Assembly (NCBI RefSeq): GCF_015354335.1
Contig: NZ_JADKYR010000004.1
Span: forward strand, 124,001 to 188,000
Direction: 5' to 3'
Source of the DNA: Methylophilus sp. 13
GTDB taxonomy: Bacteria; Pseudomonadota; Gammaproteobacteria; Burkholderiales; Methylophilaceae
Length of the DNA stretch: 64,000 nucleotides
In this document: positions 45,578 to 54,599 of the stretch, piece after piece
Layout of the letters: every line of letters begins with the position of its first letter
Numbering within the stretch: the stretch's first letter is position 1
Position numbers and translations under genes: made by a program
The notes under the pieces: model-generated
The model's input: only the letters and a program-made list of their open reading frames with translations
Databases searched by the model: none
What the model was told of the DNA's origin: nothing

Positions 45578-45862
45578 ATGACAACCACCACTATTCGATT
45601 ACCTGATGAGCTGAAAGCACGCGTGTCAGAAGCAGCGAAACGCGCGGGGACAACGACACACGGGTTTATTCTAGAAGCGATTGCTGAAAAGACCGCCCTT
45701 GATGAAAGACGTGCAGACTTTAGAGCAGAAGCTGAAGCGCGTTATGCGAAAGTGATTGCATCAGGGGAGTCCATCGCTTGGGATGACATGAAAAACTATC
45801 TCAAAGCCAACATTGCCAACCAGGAAACTCCTTTACCCAAAAGCCGCAAGCTTGTGCGCTAG
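45578..45862 (+). CDS. Ribbon-helix-helix antitoxin (CopG/ParD-like), module 1
   Basis: A 94-residue protein. TTTTIRLPDELKARVSEAAKRAG is the N-terminal ribbon-helix-helix DNA-binding unit; the acidic/charged C-terminus would cover the toxin. ATG 45578 is chosen since the domain starts there and an upstream open stretch is the operator. It is 2 bp before the toxin gene. Autorepression via the palindrome at 45527 is likely. Confidence 0.85.
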   Translation: MTTTTIRLPDELKARVSEAAKRAGTTTHGFILEAIAEKTALDERRADFRAEAEARYAKVIASGESIAWDDMKNYLKANIANQETPLPKSRKLVR

Positions 45863-45864
45863 TC

Positions 45865-46164
45865 ATGGCAACGATAGAACTCGCGCCCGAAGTGGGCGAG
45901 GACTTTCAGCGGATACTGGAACACTTGAGTGCGTTTCAGGTTGAAAAACCACAGCAACGCATTCAGCAAATCATCCATGCGATCGACATCCTCACCCACA
46001 GCCCACTGATCGGTCGTCCTGCCGATTCTGGACTTCGTGAGCTGATCATAGGACGGCGTTCACATGGATACGTCGCACTTTATCGCTATATTTCAGAGAT
46101 TGATACCGTTTTTATTTTAGCCATCAGGAGCCAAAATGAGGCTGGCTATGCTGAGCGCGATTGA
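45865..46164 (+). CDS. RelE/ParE superfamily toxin, module 1
   Basis: A 99-residue plasmid-stabilisation toxin. The family pattern is visible: N-terminal beta strand and helices, then HSPLIGRPADSGLRELIIGRRSHGYVALYRY and a C-terminal strand (TVFILAIRSQNE). Pairs with the antitoxin just upstream. Target (gyrase for ParE, ribosome for RelE) cannot be assigned. Confidence 0.85.
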   Translation: MATIELAPEVGEDFQRILEHLSAFQVEKPQQRIQQIIHAIDILTHSPLIGRPADSGLRELIIGRRSHGYVALYRYISEIDTVFILAIRSQNEAGYAERD

Positions 46165-46304
46165 AGCTATGCCTGAGTCCGTAACGGTTTTGTGGAGGTT
46201 AGCGAGTGTAGGGCATCTCTTTACGGTGCGCCTTATAAGCTATAAACGAGTAAGCATCTGCGAGGGCTCCTGACAATGACAATTTGCTTAAGGTTGTTTA
46301 AACA

Positions 46305-46889
46305 ATGAGCCCAGCTGACCTAGATGAAGTTCGCAACCGAATCGGCCGCTTATTACAAGCTGTGCAACATGCGGCAGGCGATAGCTACGAAACTTCATAT
46401 AAGGCCACAGGAGCTGACTTCTTGACTCACTTCCGTGTGATTGGTGTGAAAGCACCTGAGCAACTTCAGGATGACTTTCTTAATCTCTTTGTTTGGACTT
46501 GGAGTTTAAAGGACTACATAAAGGAGTACTGCAAAGTAAAAGGGCTATCGATGCAAAAGATCGAGGATGTTGCGAATAAATCTAAATCGTTGCAATACGT
46601 GGCTGATATCGCGAATCGTGCAAAGCATGGTACTTTGCGCGAAAGTCGTTCGGGAGAGTTCGCGGAGCTAGTAGGTTTTGGTTTCAATATTCCAAAGGAG
46701 TCAATCGCTCGAATTTCTTGTGCTGGTCCAGAAGTGGTTCTTCATGTGGAGGAGAATAAATTAATACAAATCCTAGCCACCGTCCGGACTAACCAAGGAA
46801 AAGAGTTTGATGCGCTGGTTGTTTTAAAAGATGCAATAGGCAAATGGGAAAATCAAGCGTTTGAAATAGTGCAACTTAATAGAAGTTAG
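46305..46889 (+). CDS. Uncharacterised protein next to the TA module
   Basis: A 194-residue soluble protein, not recognised. N-terminal half is helical with NRAKHGTL near residue 107, loosely like the R-x-x-H sites of HEPN proteins but not diagnostic; the C-terminal half is strand-rich. It lies inside the segment bracketed by the marC remnant and marC, so it is probably acquired; a defence or toxin role is possible but unproven. Confidence 0.55.
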   Translation: MSPADLDEVRNRIGRLLQAVQHAAGDSYETSYKATGADFLTHFRVIGVKAPEQLQDDFLNLFVWTWSLKDYIKEYCKVKGLSMQKIEDVANKSKSLQYVADIANRAKHGTLRESRSGEFAELVGFGFNIPKESIARISCAGPEVVLHVEENKLIQILATVRTNQGKEFDALVVLKDAIGKWENQAFEIVQLNRS

Positions 46890-46922
46890 GTTGGGGTGGA
46901 TAGTCGGCTATGCACTGCCGTT

Positions 46923-47558
46923 TTATCCGAATAATTTAGGAAACAACCCCTCCAGCCCATGCGCAATAAACTCCACCGACATCGCCGCCAAAATCAAGCC
47001 CATTAAGCGGGTGACGATATTAATCCCGATCTTGCCCAGGTAGTGGGTAATGCCATCAGCCAGTTGTAACAATCCCCAGATAAATAATGAGATCAAGGCA
47101 ATTGGTAACATCAGGCTCAGGTGCCCCCAAAAGCCGGGATGTTGCTGTGCGGTGAGAATCATGCTGGAAATGGCGCCGGGGCCAGCCAATAGCGGGATGC
47201 TGAGTGGGACGATGGCGATGACTTCACGTTCGCTTAAGTCTTGCGCTTCTTCAGGGGTTTGGCGTGTGGCGCTTTGTTTGCCGTGCATCATGGAGATGGA
47301 GATCAGTAACAGCAAAATACCGCCACCGACCTGAAAGGAGGGGATGGTAATGCCAAAAAAGTCCAGAATCAGGTCACCAAAAAAGGCTGAGACACCCAGC
47401 ACAATCATGACGGTGATGGCGACAGTGCGGGCGGTGCGTGAGCGCTCCGCTTTGCTCCAGCCACTGGTGGCGCTGATGAAAATCGGCAGGCAACCGATGG
47501 GGTTGACGATGGCGATGAGGGCGATGGCCACTTTAATCAGGTATGCGTAATCGGTCAT
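46923..47558 (-). CDS. MarC family integral membrane protein
   Basis: A 211-residue six-helix inner-membrane protein. Typical MarC features: LIKVAIALIAIVNPIGCLPIFIS at the start and LPIALISLFIWGLL later; ends VEFIAHGLEGLFPKLFG. Function of the family remains unclear, with transport suggested. A second copy of its last ~24 codons sits at 45415. Confidence 0.9.
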   Translation of the reverse strand: MTDYAYLIKVAIALIAIVNPIGCLPIFISATSGWSKAERSRTARTVAITVMIVLGVSAFFGDLILDFFGITIPSFQVGGGILLLLISISMMHGKQSATRQTPEEAQDLSEREVIAIVPLSIPLLAGPGAISSMILTAQQHPGFWGHLSLMLPIALISLFIWGLLQLADGITHYLGKIGINIVTRLMGLILAAMSVEFIAHGLEGLFPKLFG

Positions 47559-47603
47559 GCTTTTTCAGACTCCCAAGTGCGGCTGGTGGCGTTGAGCAGG
47601 GGC

Positions 47604-49538
47604 TTATGCCGGACGTTTATCGAAAAATGTGATCGGCTGCGGCGGCGGGATTTGCAAAATATGTTTTCGCACTTTGCCCATCACATGCATTTCGCACGGT
47701 TTGCAGTCGAATTTGAGTGTATACCTGTCGTTACCGCTAATCAGTGTCATTGGCTCAGCCGTCACCGTGCCTTGTACACCGATGACACCTTTGGCTTCTT
47801 TGGGGCACAGGCCATGGCTAAAGCGCAGGCAGTGCTTGGTGATCATCACCGGCACTTCGTCTAGCGTTTCATTCGCTTCATACGCACTGGCGATGAGTTT
47901 GACGCCGTGCTTGTGGTAAAACTCGCGTGCTTTCTGGTTATAGACGTTAGCCAGATAACTCAGACTGTCTTGCGGATAAAGTGCAGGCGGTTCCGCGGCT
48001 GCTCTTAATGCCGGGCGCTCATAGCCCAAGGTGCGGACGGCTTGTAATTGGTCGATGGCTTCACGGCGTAATTGGTTGACGACTGAGGCGGGCAGAAACC
48101 AGAGTTGGGTCAATTCCAGGCCAATGTCATTGGCGACGAAGTCGGTATTGCCCAGTTTGGAAAGGTTTTCACGCAGGGAGGCGGCGGCTTTTTCTGCATC
48201 GTTGGCAGGCTGTTTTTCGGCGGCACATTGCGCAGTGGCGCTAAAGCCTTGTTCATCGGTGAGGGTCAGTGCAAAACCGTCACGGGTTTCATACAGCACA
48301 GCATCGAGGGCGATTTTGCGTGTTGCCGATTCTTTTTCCAGCAGTCGCATAAACGCATGGTCGCGGTTGCGGTATAGCTGCGTGTTGTTGCGGATATCCG
48401 CTGGCATTTCATTGGGGAATAACCGTTGTGTGTATTTGTCCAGGCTTTGCACAGTATTAACGCGCAGGCCGACGAGCTCTTTATGCACGTCAAAAAAGCA
48501 CACGCCGTCACCGTTGTGTAGCGCGATGTCGGTCGCCACATCAATAAAGTCTTTGCCCACTTTACGCACTTTGCCCAGTTCTTCCCCGGCAAATTTGGGC
48601 GTATCAAACGCGCCAATATCGGCCTGTCTGCCATTGGCAAAATAATCGGTGGCGCTGCGGTTAAAGGTTTTTTCCGGTTGCGGGGTGAAGGTGTACGTCG
48701 CATGTCCGGCCGAAGATTTGCTGTATTCCGGCATCTCTTCCAGAATCTCGTCCAGCAATTGCCGATAATGCGCGGTGGCGTTTTTCACATAAGGCAGGTC
48801 TTTGTAGCGGCCCTCGATTTTAAAGCTGCTGACGCCTGCTGCAATCAAGGCGCGCAGGTTAGCGCTCTGGTCGTTGTCTTTCATCGACAAATAATGTTTA
48901 TCTTTGCCGATAATGCGGCCTTTCTGGTCCTCCAGCGTGTAGGGCAGGCGGCACTCTTGCGAGCACTCACCCCGGTTGGCGCTGCGGCCAGTATGCGCAT
49001 GGCTGATAAAACACTGGCCACTAAATGCCACGCACAAGGCGCCGTGGATAAAGTACTCCAGGTTGGCGGTGGTGGCATCGGCAATTTTCTTTACCGTTGC
49101 AATATCCAGTTCGCGCGCCAGCACCAGTTGGCTAAAGCCGACCTGGTCTAAAAATTGTGCTTTTTCGACGGTACGGATATCGGTTTGCGTACTGGCATGC
49201 AGCTGAATAGGCGGCAAGTCCATCTCCAGCAAGCCCATGTCCTGCACGATCAGCGCATCGACGCCGCAGTCATACAATTGATGCACCAGCTGGCGCACGC
49301 CTTCAAGCTCGTTGTCATGAAAAATCGTATTGAGCGCGACAAACACCTCGGCATGAAAGCGATGTGCATGCTGCACCAGTCGAGCAATGTCTGCCACCGT
49401 ATTTGGGGCTTTGGCGCGGGCACCAAACGCCGGGCCACCAATATAGACGGCATCGGCGCCATGGTTGATGGCTTCGATGCCAAAATCAGCATTTTTGGCC
49501 GGGGCCAGCAGTTCAAGGTGTTTGCGGGTTTTTTGCAT
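47604..49538 (-). CDS. rlhA: U32 family 23S rRNA hydroxylase (RlhA/YdcP-like)
   Basis: A 644-residue peptidase-U32 family protein. E. coli RlhA/YdcP (about 650 residues) hydroxylates C2501 of 23S rRNA; this has matching length and architecture: N-terminal barrel LELLAPAKNADFGIEAINHGADAVYIGG, Cys cluster in CVAFSGQC, GECSQECR (Fe-S-like), then the long C-terminal U32 extension with CPKEAK and CKPCEM. Assigned by length and motif layout; other U32 proteins are shorter. Confidence 0.82.
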   Translation of the reverse strand: MQKTRKHLELLAPAKNADFGIEAINHGADAVYIGGPAFGARAKAPNTVADIARLVQHAHRFHAEVFVALNTIFHDNELEGVRQLVHQLYDCGVDALIVQDMGLLEMDLPPIQLHASTQTDIRTVEKAQFLDQVGFSQLVLARELDIATVKKIADATTANLEYFIHGALCVAFSGQCFISHAHTGRSANRGECSQECRLPYTLEDQKGRIIGKDKHYLSMKDNDQSANLRALIAAGVSSFKIEGRYKDLPYVKNATAHYRQLLDEILEEMPEYSKSSAGHATYTFTPQPEKTFNRSATDYFANGRQADIGAFDTPKFAGEELGKVRKVGKDFIDVATDIALHNGDGVCFFDVHKELVGLRVNTVQSLDKYTQRLFPNEMPADIRNNTQLYRNRDHAFMRLLEKESATRKIALDAVLYETRDGFALTLTDEQGFSATAQCAAEKQPANDAEKAAASLRENLSKLGNTDFVANDIGLELTQLWFLPASVVNQLRREAIDQLQAVRTLGYERPALRAAAEPPALYPQDSLSYLANVYNQKAREFYHKHGVKLIASAYEANETLDEVPVMITKHCLRFSHGLCPKEAKGVIGVQGTVTAEPMTLISGNDRYTLKFDCKPCEMHVMGKVRKHILQIPPPQPITFFDKRPA

Positions 49539-49607
49539 GGATTATGCATATAAATCAATAAGATGCGCACTATAGCACAAAGCAGCATTTGACAGGTAAA
49601 GGTTGTG

Positions 49608-49625
49608 GTGTTACTTTGGTAACAC
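49608..49625. promoter_or_regulatory. Palindromic operator of TA module 2
   Basis: GTGTTAC and GTAACAC arms (seven bp) separated by TTTG, 24 bp before the antitoxin ATG. Sequence differs from the module 1 operator, so the two modules should be repressed separately. Confidence 0.7.
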
Positions 49626-49648
49626 TTTTTCGGTTTGAGGGGAAAATC

Positions 49649-49933
49649 ATGGCAACCACCAGCTTAAAGTTACCCGATAGTTTAAAAGATAGAGTGAGTA
49701 ACTTAGTGTCAAACACAGACAAAACTGCTCACGCATTTATGGTAGAAGCCATTGCAGAAAAGGCCGCACGTGAAGAACAAGAACGCGCATTTATGGCACG
49801 GGCTGAGGCATCTTTACAGCATTATCGTGAAACTGGTATTTCTTATGCGGCTGAGGACGTGCACGCGTATGTACGAGCAAAGTTGAATGGCCAGCCTCTG
49901 CCCGACTTGATTCCAGTAAAAGATAAAAAATGA
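49649..49933 (+). CDS. Ribbon-helix-helix antitoxin, module 2
   Basis: A 94-residue protein: TTSLKLPDSLKDRVSNLVSNTDK forms the ribbon-helix-helix unit and the C-terminus is charged. It resembles the module 1 antitoxin in length and layout but is not nearly identical. GAGGGGAAAA before the ATG is the ribosome site. Its stop overlaps the toxin ATG (ATGA). Confidence 0.85.
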   Translation: MATTSLKLPDSLKDRVSNLVSNTDKTAHAFMVEAIAEKAAREEQERAFMARAEASLQHYRETGISYAAEDVHAYVRAKLNGQPLPDLIPVKDKK

Positions 49934-50229
49934 GCCAGCAACTCTGCCGAGTGGAATATGCGCTTGATGCGCGAGAAGATTTGATTCGGCTCAGCATGTT
50001 GCATCAAGATCATCTCGAGTTGGCGAATCACATTTTGTTTGTGATCAGTGATGGGATTGATTTGTTAAAAAAGCATCCTTTAGTTGGCAGGCAGCTACCA
50101 AACGGTTTAAGAGAGTTAGTGATTTCGCATGGCAGCACAGGCTATTTGGCGCGCTATCAATATGATGAGCTCGCAAATTTAGTGCTGGTGCTAGCGATTA
50201 AACACCAAAGAGAAGTGGATTACCATTGA
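49930..50229 (+). CDS. RelE/ParE superfamily toxin, module 2
   Basis: A 99-residue toxin with HPLVGRQLPNGLRELVISHGSTGYLARYQY and the closing strand LVLVLAIKHQRE, parallel to the module 1 toxin. Its stop overlaps the TTG start of bioA, so expression of bioA may be coupled to this module. Confidence 0.83.
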   Translation: MSQQLCRVEYALDAREDLIRLSMLHQDHLELANHILFVISDGIDLLKKHPLVGRQLPNGLRELVISHGSTGYLARYQYDELANLVLVLAIKHQREVDYH

Positions 50230-51539
50230 ACAACCCTGAGTTATTACAACGCTCCCTGCGTGCCGTCTGGCACCCTTGCACGCAAATGAAGCATCATGAG
50301 CGTTATCCTCTGGTGCCGATTGCACGTGGCGAAGGGGCCTGGTTGTTTGATAGTGAAGGCAAGGGTTACCTCGACGCCGTCAGCAGTTGGTGGGTCAATT
50401 TATTCGGGCATAACCAGCCCGTCATCAAAGAGGCGATTAAATCCCAGCTTGATCAGTTAGAGCATGTGATGCTGGCCGGATTTACGCACGAACCCGTGGT
50501 GACGCTTTCAGAACAGCTGTCGGCACTAACTGGCTTGGGTCACGCTTTTTATGGCTCGGATGGTGCCAGTGCGACGGAGATTGCACTGAAGATGAGTTTT
50601 CATTATTGGCGCAATATCGGACAACCGGAAAAAAACAAATTCATTAGCTTGCAAAACAGCTATCACGGCGAGACGCTGGGTGCACTCAGCGTGACCGATG
50701 TCGCCATTTTTAAAGACACGTATGCACCCCTGATTTTGCAGTCAGCTCAAATGCCTAGTCCGGATAGCCGACTGGCGGAGCCTGGTGAAACGGAAGAGGC
50801 ATATGCCTTGCGTTGTGCTGAGGCGCTGGAAGCTTATGTGGCCGAGCATCATGCCGTACTGGCCGCGTTTATTATCGAGCCCTTGGTGCAAGGCGCAGCA
50901 GGTATGGCGATGTATCACCCGGTATATTTGCAGCGGGCGCGTGAAATTTGTAGTCGTTATCAGGTGCATTTAATTGCCGATGAAATTGCTGTCGGTTTTG
51001 GCCGCACTGGTACGCTGTTTGCCTGCGAACAGGCGGGTGAAAAAGTGAGTGAGATTGCTGATTTTATTTGCCTGTCTAAAGGCATCACCGGCGGTTACTT
51101 ACCTTTGTCCGTGGTGTTGACCACCGATGATGTGTATGGGGCGTTCTATCATGACCAGACCGTCAAAGGCTTTTTACATAGCCATAGTTATACCGGTAAT
51201 CCGCTGGCTTGTAGTGCCGCGTTGGCCACATTGGCGCTGTTTGAAGCTTCGGATGTGCTGGGGCAAAACCGTGAGACAGCGCAGACTTTGCTGAGCGCCG
51301 TTGAGCGCTATGATTTTGCCATGCAACATGTGCGCCAGCGCGGCATGATTACGGCTTTTGAGGTCGTGACGCAAAACCCGCAGTTCGCGCGGGATTGTTA
51401 TGCCGCGGCCTTGAAGCATGGCCTGCTGTTGCGGCCAATCGGCAATACCGTGTACTGGATGCCACCCTATTGCCTGACGCAATCAGATCAGCAGCATCTG
51501 GTGGAAGCTACACGGGCAGCGGTGATGGAGAGCATGTAA
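50226..51539 (+). CDS. bioA: Adenosylmethionine-8-amino-7-oxononanoate aminotransferase, TTG start
   Basis: PLP enzyme of biotin synthesis converting KAPA to DAPA with SAM as amino donor. The start (RSLRAVWHPCTQMK) is typical. Asp252 (LIADEIAVGFGRTG) supports the PLP ring nitrogen and Lys285 (CLSKGITGGYLPL) forms the Schiff base. TTG 50226 overlaps the toxin stop by four bases; no ATG keeps the WHPCTQMK start. 437 residues, normal length. Its stop overlaps the dacB start (TAATG). Confidence 0.93.
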   Translation: MNNPELLQRSLRAVWHPCTQMKHHERYPLVPIARGEGAWLFDSEGKGYLDAVSSWWVNLFGHNQPVIKEAIKSQLDQLEHVMLAGFTHEPVVTLSEQLSALTGLGHAFYGSDGASATEIALKMSFHYWRNIGQPEKNKFISLQNSYHGETLGALSVTDVAIFKDTYAPLILQSAQMPSPDSRLAEPGETEEAYALRCAEALEAYVAEHHAVLAAFIIEPLVQGAAGMAMYHPVYLQRAREICSRYQVHLIADEIAVGFGRTGTLFACEQAGEKVSEIADFICLSKGITGGYLPLSVVLTTDDVYGAFYHDQTVKGFLHSHSYTGNPLACSAALATLALFEASDVLGQNRETAQTLLSAVERYDFAMQHVRQRGMITAFEVVTQNPQFARDCYAAALKHGLLLRPIGNTVYWMPPYCLTQSDQQHLVEATRAAVMESM

Positions 51540-52948
51540 TGCGCTGGTGGCTACTGTTTGCCAGTCTGTGGCCGGCGCTGGCGCAGGCGGCCTTGCCCGC
51601 CAGTTTGCAAGACGCACTCGCCAAAGCGCAGCTGCCGCTTGAGAGTGTAGCAATTGTTGTACAGCCGGTGGAAGGCGGGCCGCCTTTGATCAGCCATCAT
51701 GCGTCCAAAGCCATGAACCCCGCCAGTGTCATGAAGCTGGTCACCACCTATGCTGCGCTAGAGGCGCTGACGCCTGCCTATCGCTGGAAAACCGAGGTCT
51801 ATCGCAATGGGCCGCTCAATCAAGGCGTGCTCGAGGGTGATTTGATCATCAAAGGCGCAGGTGACCCGGCACTCAATGTTGCAGAGTTCTGGCGCTTGTT
51901 GCAACAAATACAGCAACAAGGCGTGCGCCAGATCAAAGGCAATCTGCTACTCGATTTAACCCTGTATGCGCCTGAAGTCAGCCAACGGCCCGTGCTGGAT
52001 GATGAACCTTGGCGCGCCTACAACGCCAACCCCAGTGCGCTATTGCTCAATGGCCGTAATACCAGCTTCCGTTTTTCGGTCAGCAGTCAGGCGAATAAAC
52101 CCGCCGTGCTCATCGCGCAAGAATTTGAGTTGCCGAATATTCATATCATCAACACCATGCAAGTGCGCAAAGGGGCGTGCAATGACTGGCGCAGTGACTT
52201 GCATTACAGCGTCACCCCGCAGACGGATGGGGTCACCGTGGCCTTTAGTGGCACACTGCCCGAGCAATGTGATGAGCGCTACCTTGAGTTGAGCGTGCTG
52301 TCTGATACGCACTATGTGTATGCCACGTTTAAAAAACTGTGGGCGCAATTGGGCGGGCAGTTTAACGGACAATTGGCACTGGCTCCGGTCACGGATGCGG
52401 CGATCCCGCTCACGACCTGGTCATCGCCACCGCTGGATTCGGTGGTGCGCGACATCAATAAGTGGAGCAACAATGTCATGGCGCGCCAGGTGATGCTGAC
52501 GATTGCGCAAGATGCCGGGTTTACGCCCGCGGATGAAGCCGGAGCTGCCTTGGTACTCAAGCAAGTTTTGCGTCAGCGTGGGTTGGTGTTTTCTGAACTG
52601 GTGCTTGAAAATGGGTCTGGGTTATCGCGCAATGAGCGTATCAGTGCGGAACATTTGGCGCAGTTGCTCGTCACAGCCTATCAGCGTCCGGTGATGCCGG
52701 TGTTTATGGCTTCTTTGCCTATCTTAGGCATGGATGGCACCACCAAAAAGCGACTGGCCGATAGCACGAGCAAAGGCATGGCTTATCTCAAAACTGGCTC
52801 GCTTGAAGGCGTGAGCAGTCTGGCTGGCTATGTGCAGGATCAGGCGGGCAAGCGCTATGTGCTGGTGATCGTCGCTAACCATGCGCGGGCATCGGCCGTG
52901 CGTGCGGTGCAGGATCTGTTATTAAAACAACTGATAGAAGGTTATTGA
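51539..52948 (+). CDS. dacB: D-alanyl-D-alanine carboxypeptidase/endopeptidase (PBP4, DacB)
   Basis: Periplasmic peptidoglycan-trimming enzyme. A 469-residue protein with a signal ending at ALAQA (residue 17). Active-site motifs in order: SVMK (SxxK, residues 63-66), SNN (SxN) in KWSNNVMARQ and KTG in YLKTGSLEGV. ATG 51539 overlaps the bioA stop. The final TGA coincides with one copy of a 3-bp target duplication at the boundary of a MITE-like element (52949-53121). Confidence 0.93.
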   Translation: MRWWLLFASLWPALAQAALPASLQDALAKAQLPLESVAIVVQPVEGGPPLISHHASKAMNPASVMKLVTTYAALEALTPAYRWKTEVYRNGPLNQGVLEGDLIIKGAGDPALNVAEFWRLLQQIQQQGVRQIKGNLLLDLTLYAPEVSQRPVLDDEPWRAYNANPSALLLNGRNTSFRFSVSSQANKPAVLIAQEFELPNIHIINTMQVRKGACNDWRSDLHYSVTPQTDGVTVAFSGTLPEQCDERYLELSVLSDTHYVYATFKKLWAQLGGQFNGQLALAPVTDAAIPLTTWSSPPLDSVVRDINKWSNNVMARQVMLTIAQDAGFTPADEAGAALVLKQVLRQRGLVFSELVLENGSGLSRNERISAEHLAQLLVTAYQRPVMPVFMASLPILGMDGTTKKRLADSTSKGMAYLKTGSLEGVSSLAGYVQDQAGKRYVLVIVANHARASAVRAVQDLLLKQLIEGY

Positions 52949-53121
52949 ACCCAGATTTTCCATTAGGCGATTTTCAATCTACTTGAATGCCAACTTGTCC
53001 ATTTTGCGTCTTTTTTGCGTAAATTTTCGGCCAATAGAATGACTATTACCCTCAAATTTCCGTAAAAAATCCATCAAACTGTCCTTCGTTGTCATTTCAA
53101 GTCCTAATAGAAAATCTGGGT
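52949..53121. mobile_element. MITE-like element (about 173 bp)
   Basis: Ends are near-perfect 19-bp inverted repeats: 52949-52967 (starting ACCCAG) and 53103-53121 (ending CTGGGT) with one mismatch. A sub-terminal repeat ACTTGAATG (52981-52989) matches CATTTCAAGT (53093-53102) with one extra base. No ORF lies inside. Flanks are TGA (52946-52948) and TGA (53122-53124), consistent with a 3-bp target duplication. Mobilising IS not identified. Confidence 0.7.
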
Positions 53122-53190
53122 TGAGCAACACGCTAAAGAATTTGTGGGCAAAAGCGCGTAAAATGATGGACGTTTTCTGGGAGAAAATAC

Positions 53191-53655
53191 ATGAAATCTG
53201 GAATGAAATTAATCGGTTGCAGCTTGTTGATGCTGTTGACCATGACGGGTTGCCAGGCGCAATCTAACTCTGCGAATACAAAGGAAGCTACGCAAATGTC
53301 TGCCAAGGTGACTGAATTACAAAAAATTGATACGGTGGTAGGCACTGGTCGCGAGGCTGAAGTTGGTTTTAATGTCACTGTGCATTACACCGGTTGGCTT
53401 TATGACGCCAACAAAGCCGATCATAAAGGCCAGAAGTTCGATAGTAGCCTGGATCGCAATTCGCCGTTTAACTTTTTTCTTGGTGGTGGCCAAGTGATTG
53501 AAGGTTGGGATACGGGGGTGCAGGGCATGAAAGTGGGCGGCAAGCGCACCTTGATTATCCCTTCTGAGATGGGCTACGGTGCCCGTGGTGCAGGTGGTGT
53601 GATTCCGCCGAATGCGCCGTTGGTGTTTGATGTTGAGTTGCTGGGCGTGAAATAA
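53191..53655 (+). CDS. FKBP-type peptidyl-prolyl isomerase, lipoprotein
   Basis: A 154-residue folding helper. Lipobox LTMTGC (Cys at about 21) suggests a lipid-anchored periplasmic protein. The FKBP domain (about 50-154) has [52 protein letters not shown] and [28 protein letters not shown] before ATG 53191 supports the start. Confidence 0.9.
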   Translation: MKSGMKLIGCSLLMLLTMTGCQAQSNSANTKEATQMSAKVTELQKIDTVVGTGREAEVGFNVTVHYTGWLYDANKADHKGQKFDSSLDRNSPFNFFLGGGQVIEGWDTGVQGMKVGGKRTLIIPSEMGYGARGAGGVIPPNAPLVFDVELLGVK

Positions 53656-53708
53656 ATAATACCCGGGTCGGTGTCATACGTTTTTATCCTTGTGAAATGA
53701 GAGTTTAG

Positions 53709-54134
53709 ATGCAAGTCCAGGTGAAGTGGATAGATGGGGTCAGTTTTGTCGGTGAGTCTGAAACAGGCCATGCCGTGGTACTCGATGGTGCGCCAGAAAA
53801 TGGTGGCCGTAATATTGGCATGCGTCCCATGGAGATGCTGCTGATCGGGATGGGCGCATGCACTTCATTTGACGTGGTGACGATCCTGAAGAAAGCCCGT
53901 CAGCCCATTGTGGATTGTGTCGCGCAGATTCAGGCCGAGCGCGCTGATACGGTGCCCAAGGTGTTTACCAAAATTCATGTGCATTTTGTGGTGACGGGTG
54001 AAGGCCTGAATGCGTCCCAAGTGGAGCGTGCGGTAAAACTGTCTGCCGAAAAATATTGCTCGGCCAGCATCATGCTGCAAAAAGCCTGCGAGATCACACA
54101 CGGGTTCGAAATCAAGGCGCCGACCTTTGACTAA
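53709..54134 (+). CDS. OsmC family protein
   Basis: A 141-residue OsmC/Ohr-fold protein. Two Cys typical of the fold: GACTSFDVV near residue 51 and KYCSASIM near 113, which may reduce organic peroxides. RPMEMLLIGMGACTSFD is the core signature. Ohr-type peroxidase activity is likely but substrate is not assigned. Confidence 0.88.
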   Translation: MQVQVKWIDGVSFVGESETGHAVVLDGAPENGGRNIGMRPMEMLLIGMGACTSFDVVTILKKARQPIVDCVAQIQAERADTVPKVFTKIHVHFVVTGEGLNASQVERAVKLSAEKYCSASIMLQKACEITHGFEIKAPTFD

Positions 54135-54182
54135 TCTACGCATGATGACACTGGCTGGCATGATCAATCAACGGAGCGTGGC

Positions 54183-54590
54183 ATGAGTATTCCAAAAGGC
54201 ATGATAGGCATTCGTCACGTCGCGCTGTTTATCAAGGAGCTGGAGTCAGCCGTGGATTTTTACACGCGGGTGGTGGGCATGCAAATCGAGTGGCAGCCCG
54301 ACCCTGACAATGTGTATTTGACCAATCATGGCGATGTGTTTGCCTTGCACCGCGTCAGTTATACACCGGACCCGATGCAACGGCTGGATCATATTGGCTT
54401 TGTGCTGACAGATGCGCAGGCGGTGGATGACTGGTATGCGCATATGGTGGCGCATGATGTGCGCATTACAGAAGCACCAAAAAGCCATCGGGACGGCTCA
54501 CGTGGCTTTTATTGCCTCGACAGCGTCGGCCATTTGCTCGAGTTTATCTATCACCCGCCTATCGTCCGGCATCTCTCGGCGATTGCGTGA
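54183..54590 (+). CDS. VOC/glyoxalase superfamily protein
   Basis: A 135-residue vicinal-oxygen-chelate protein. IRHVALFIKELESAVDFYTRVVGM and RLDHIGFVLTDAQAVDDWYAHM are the two beta-alpha-beta modules; His and Glu in RHVALF, LDHIGF and HLLEFIYHP may hold metal. Activity not assigned. Confidence 0.85.
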   Translation: MSIPKGMIGIRHVALFIKELESAVDFYTRVVGMQIEWQPDPDNVYLTNHGDVFALHRVSYTPDPMQRLDHIGFVLTDAQAVDDWYAHMVAHDVRITEAPKSHRDGSRGFYCLDSVGHLLEFIYHPPIVRHLSAIA

Positions 54591-54599
54591 CTGGACATT

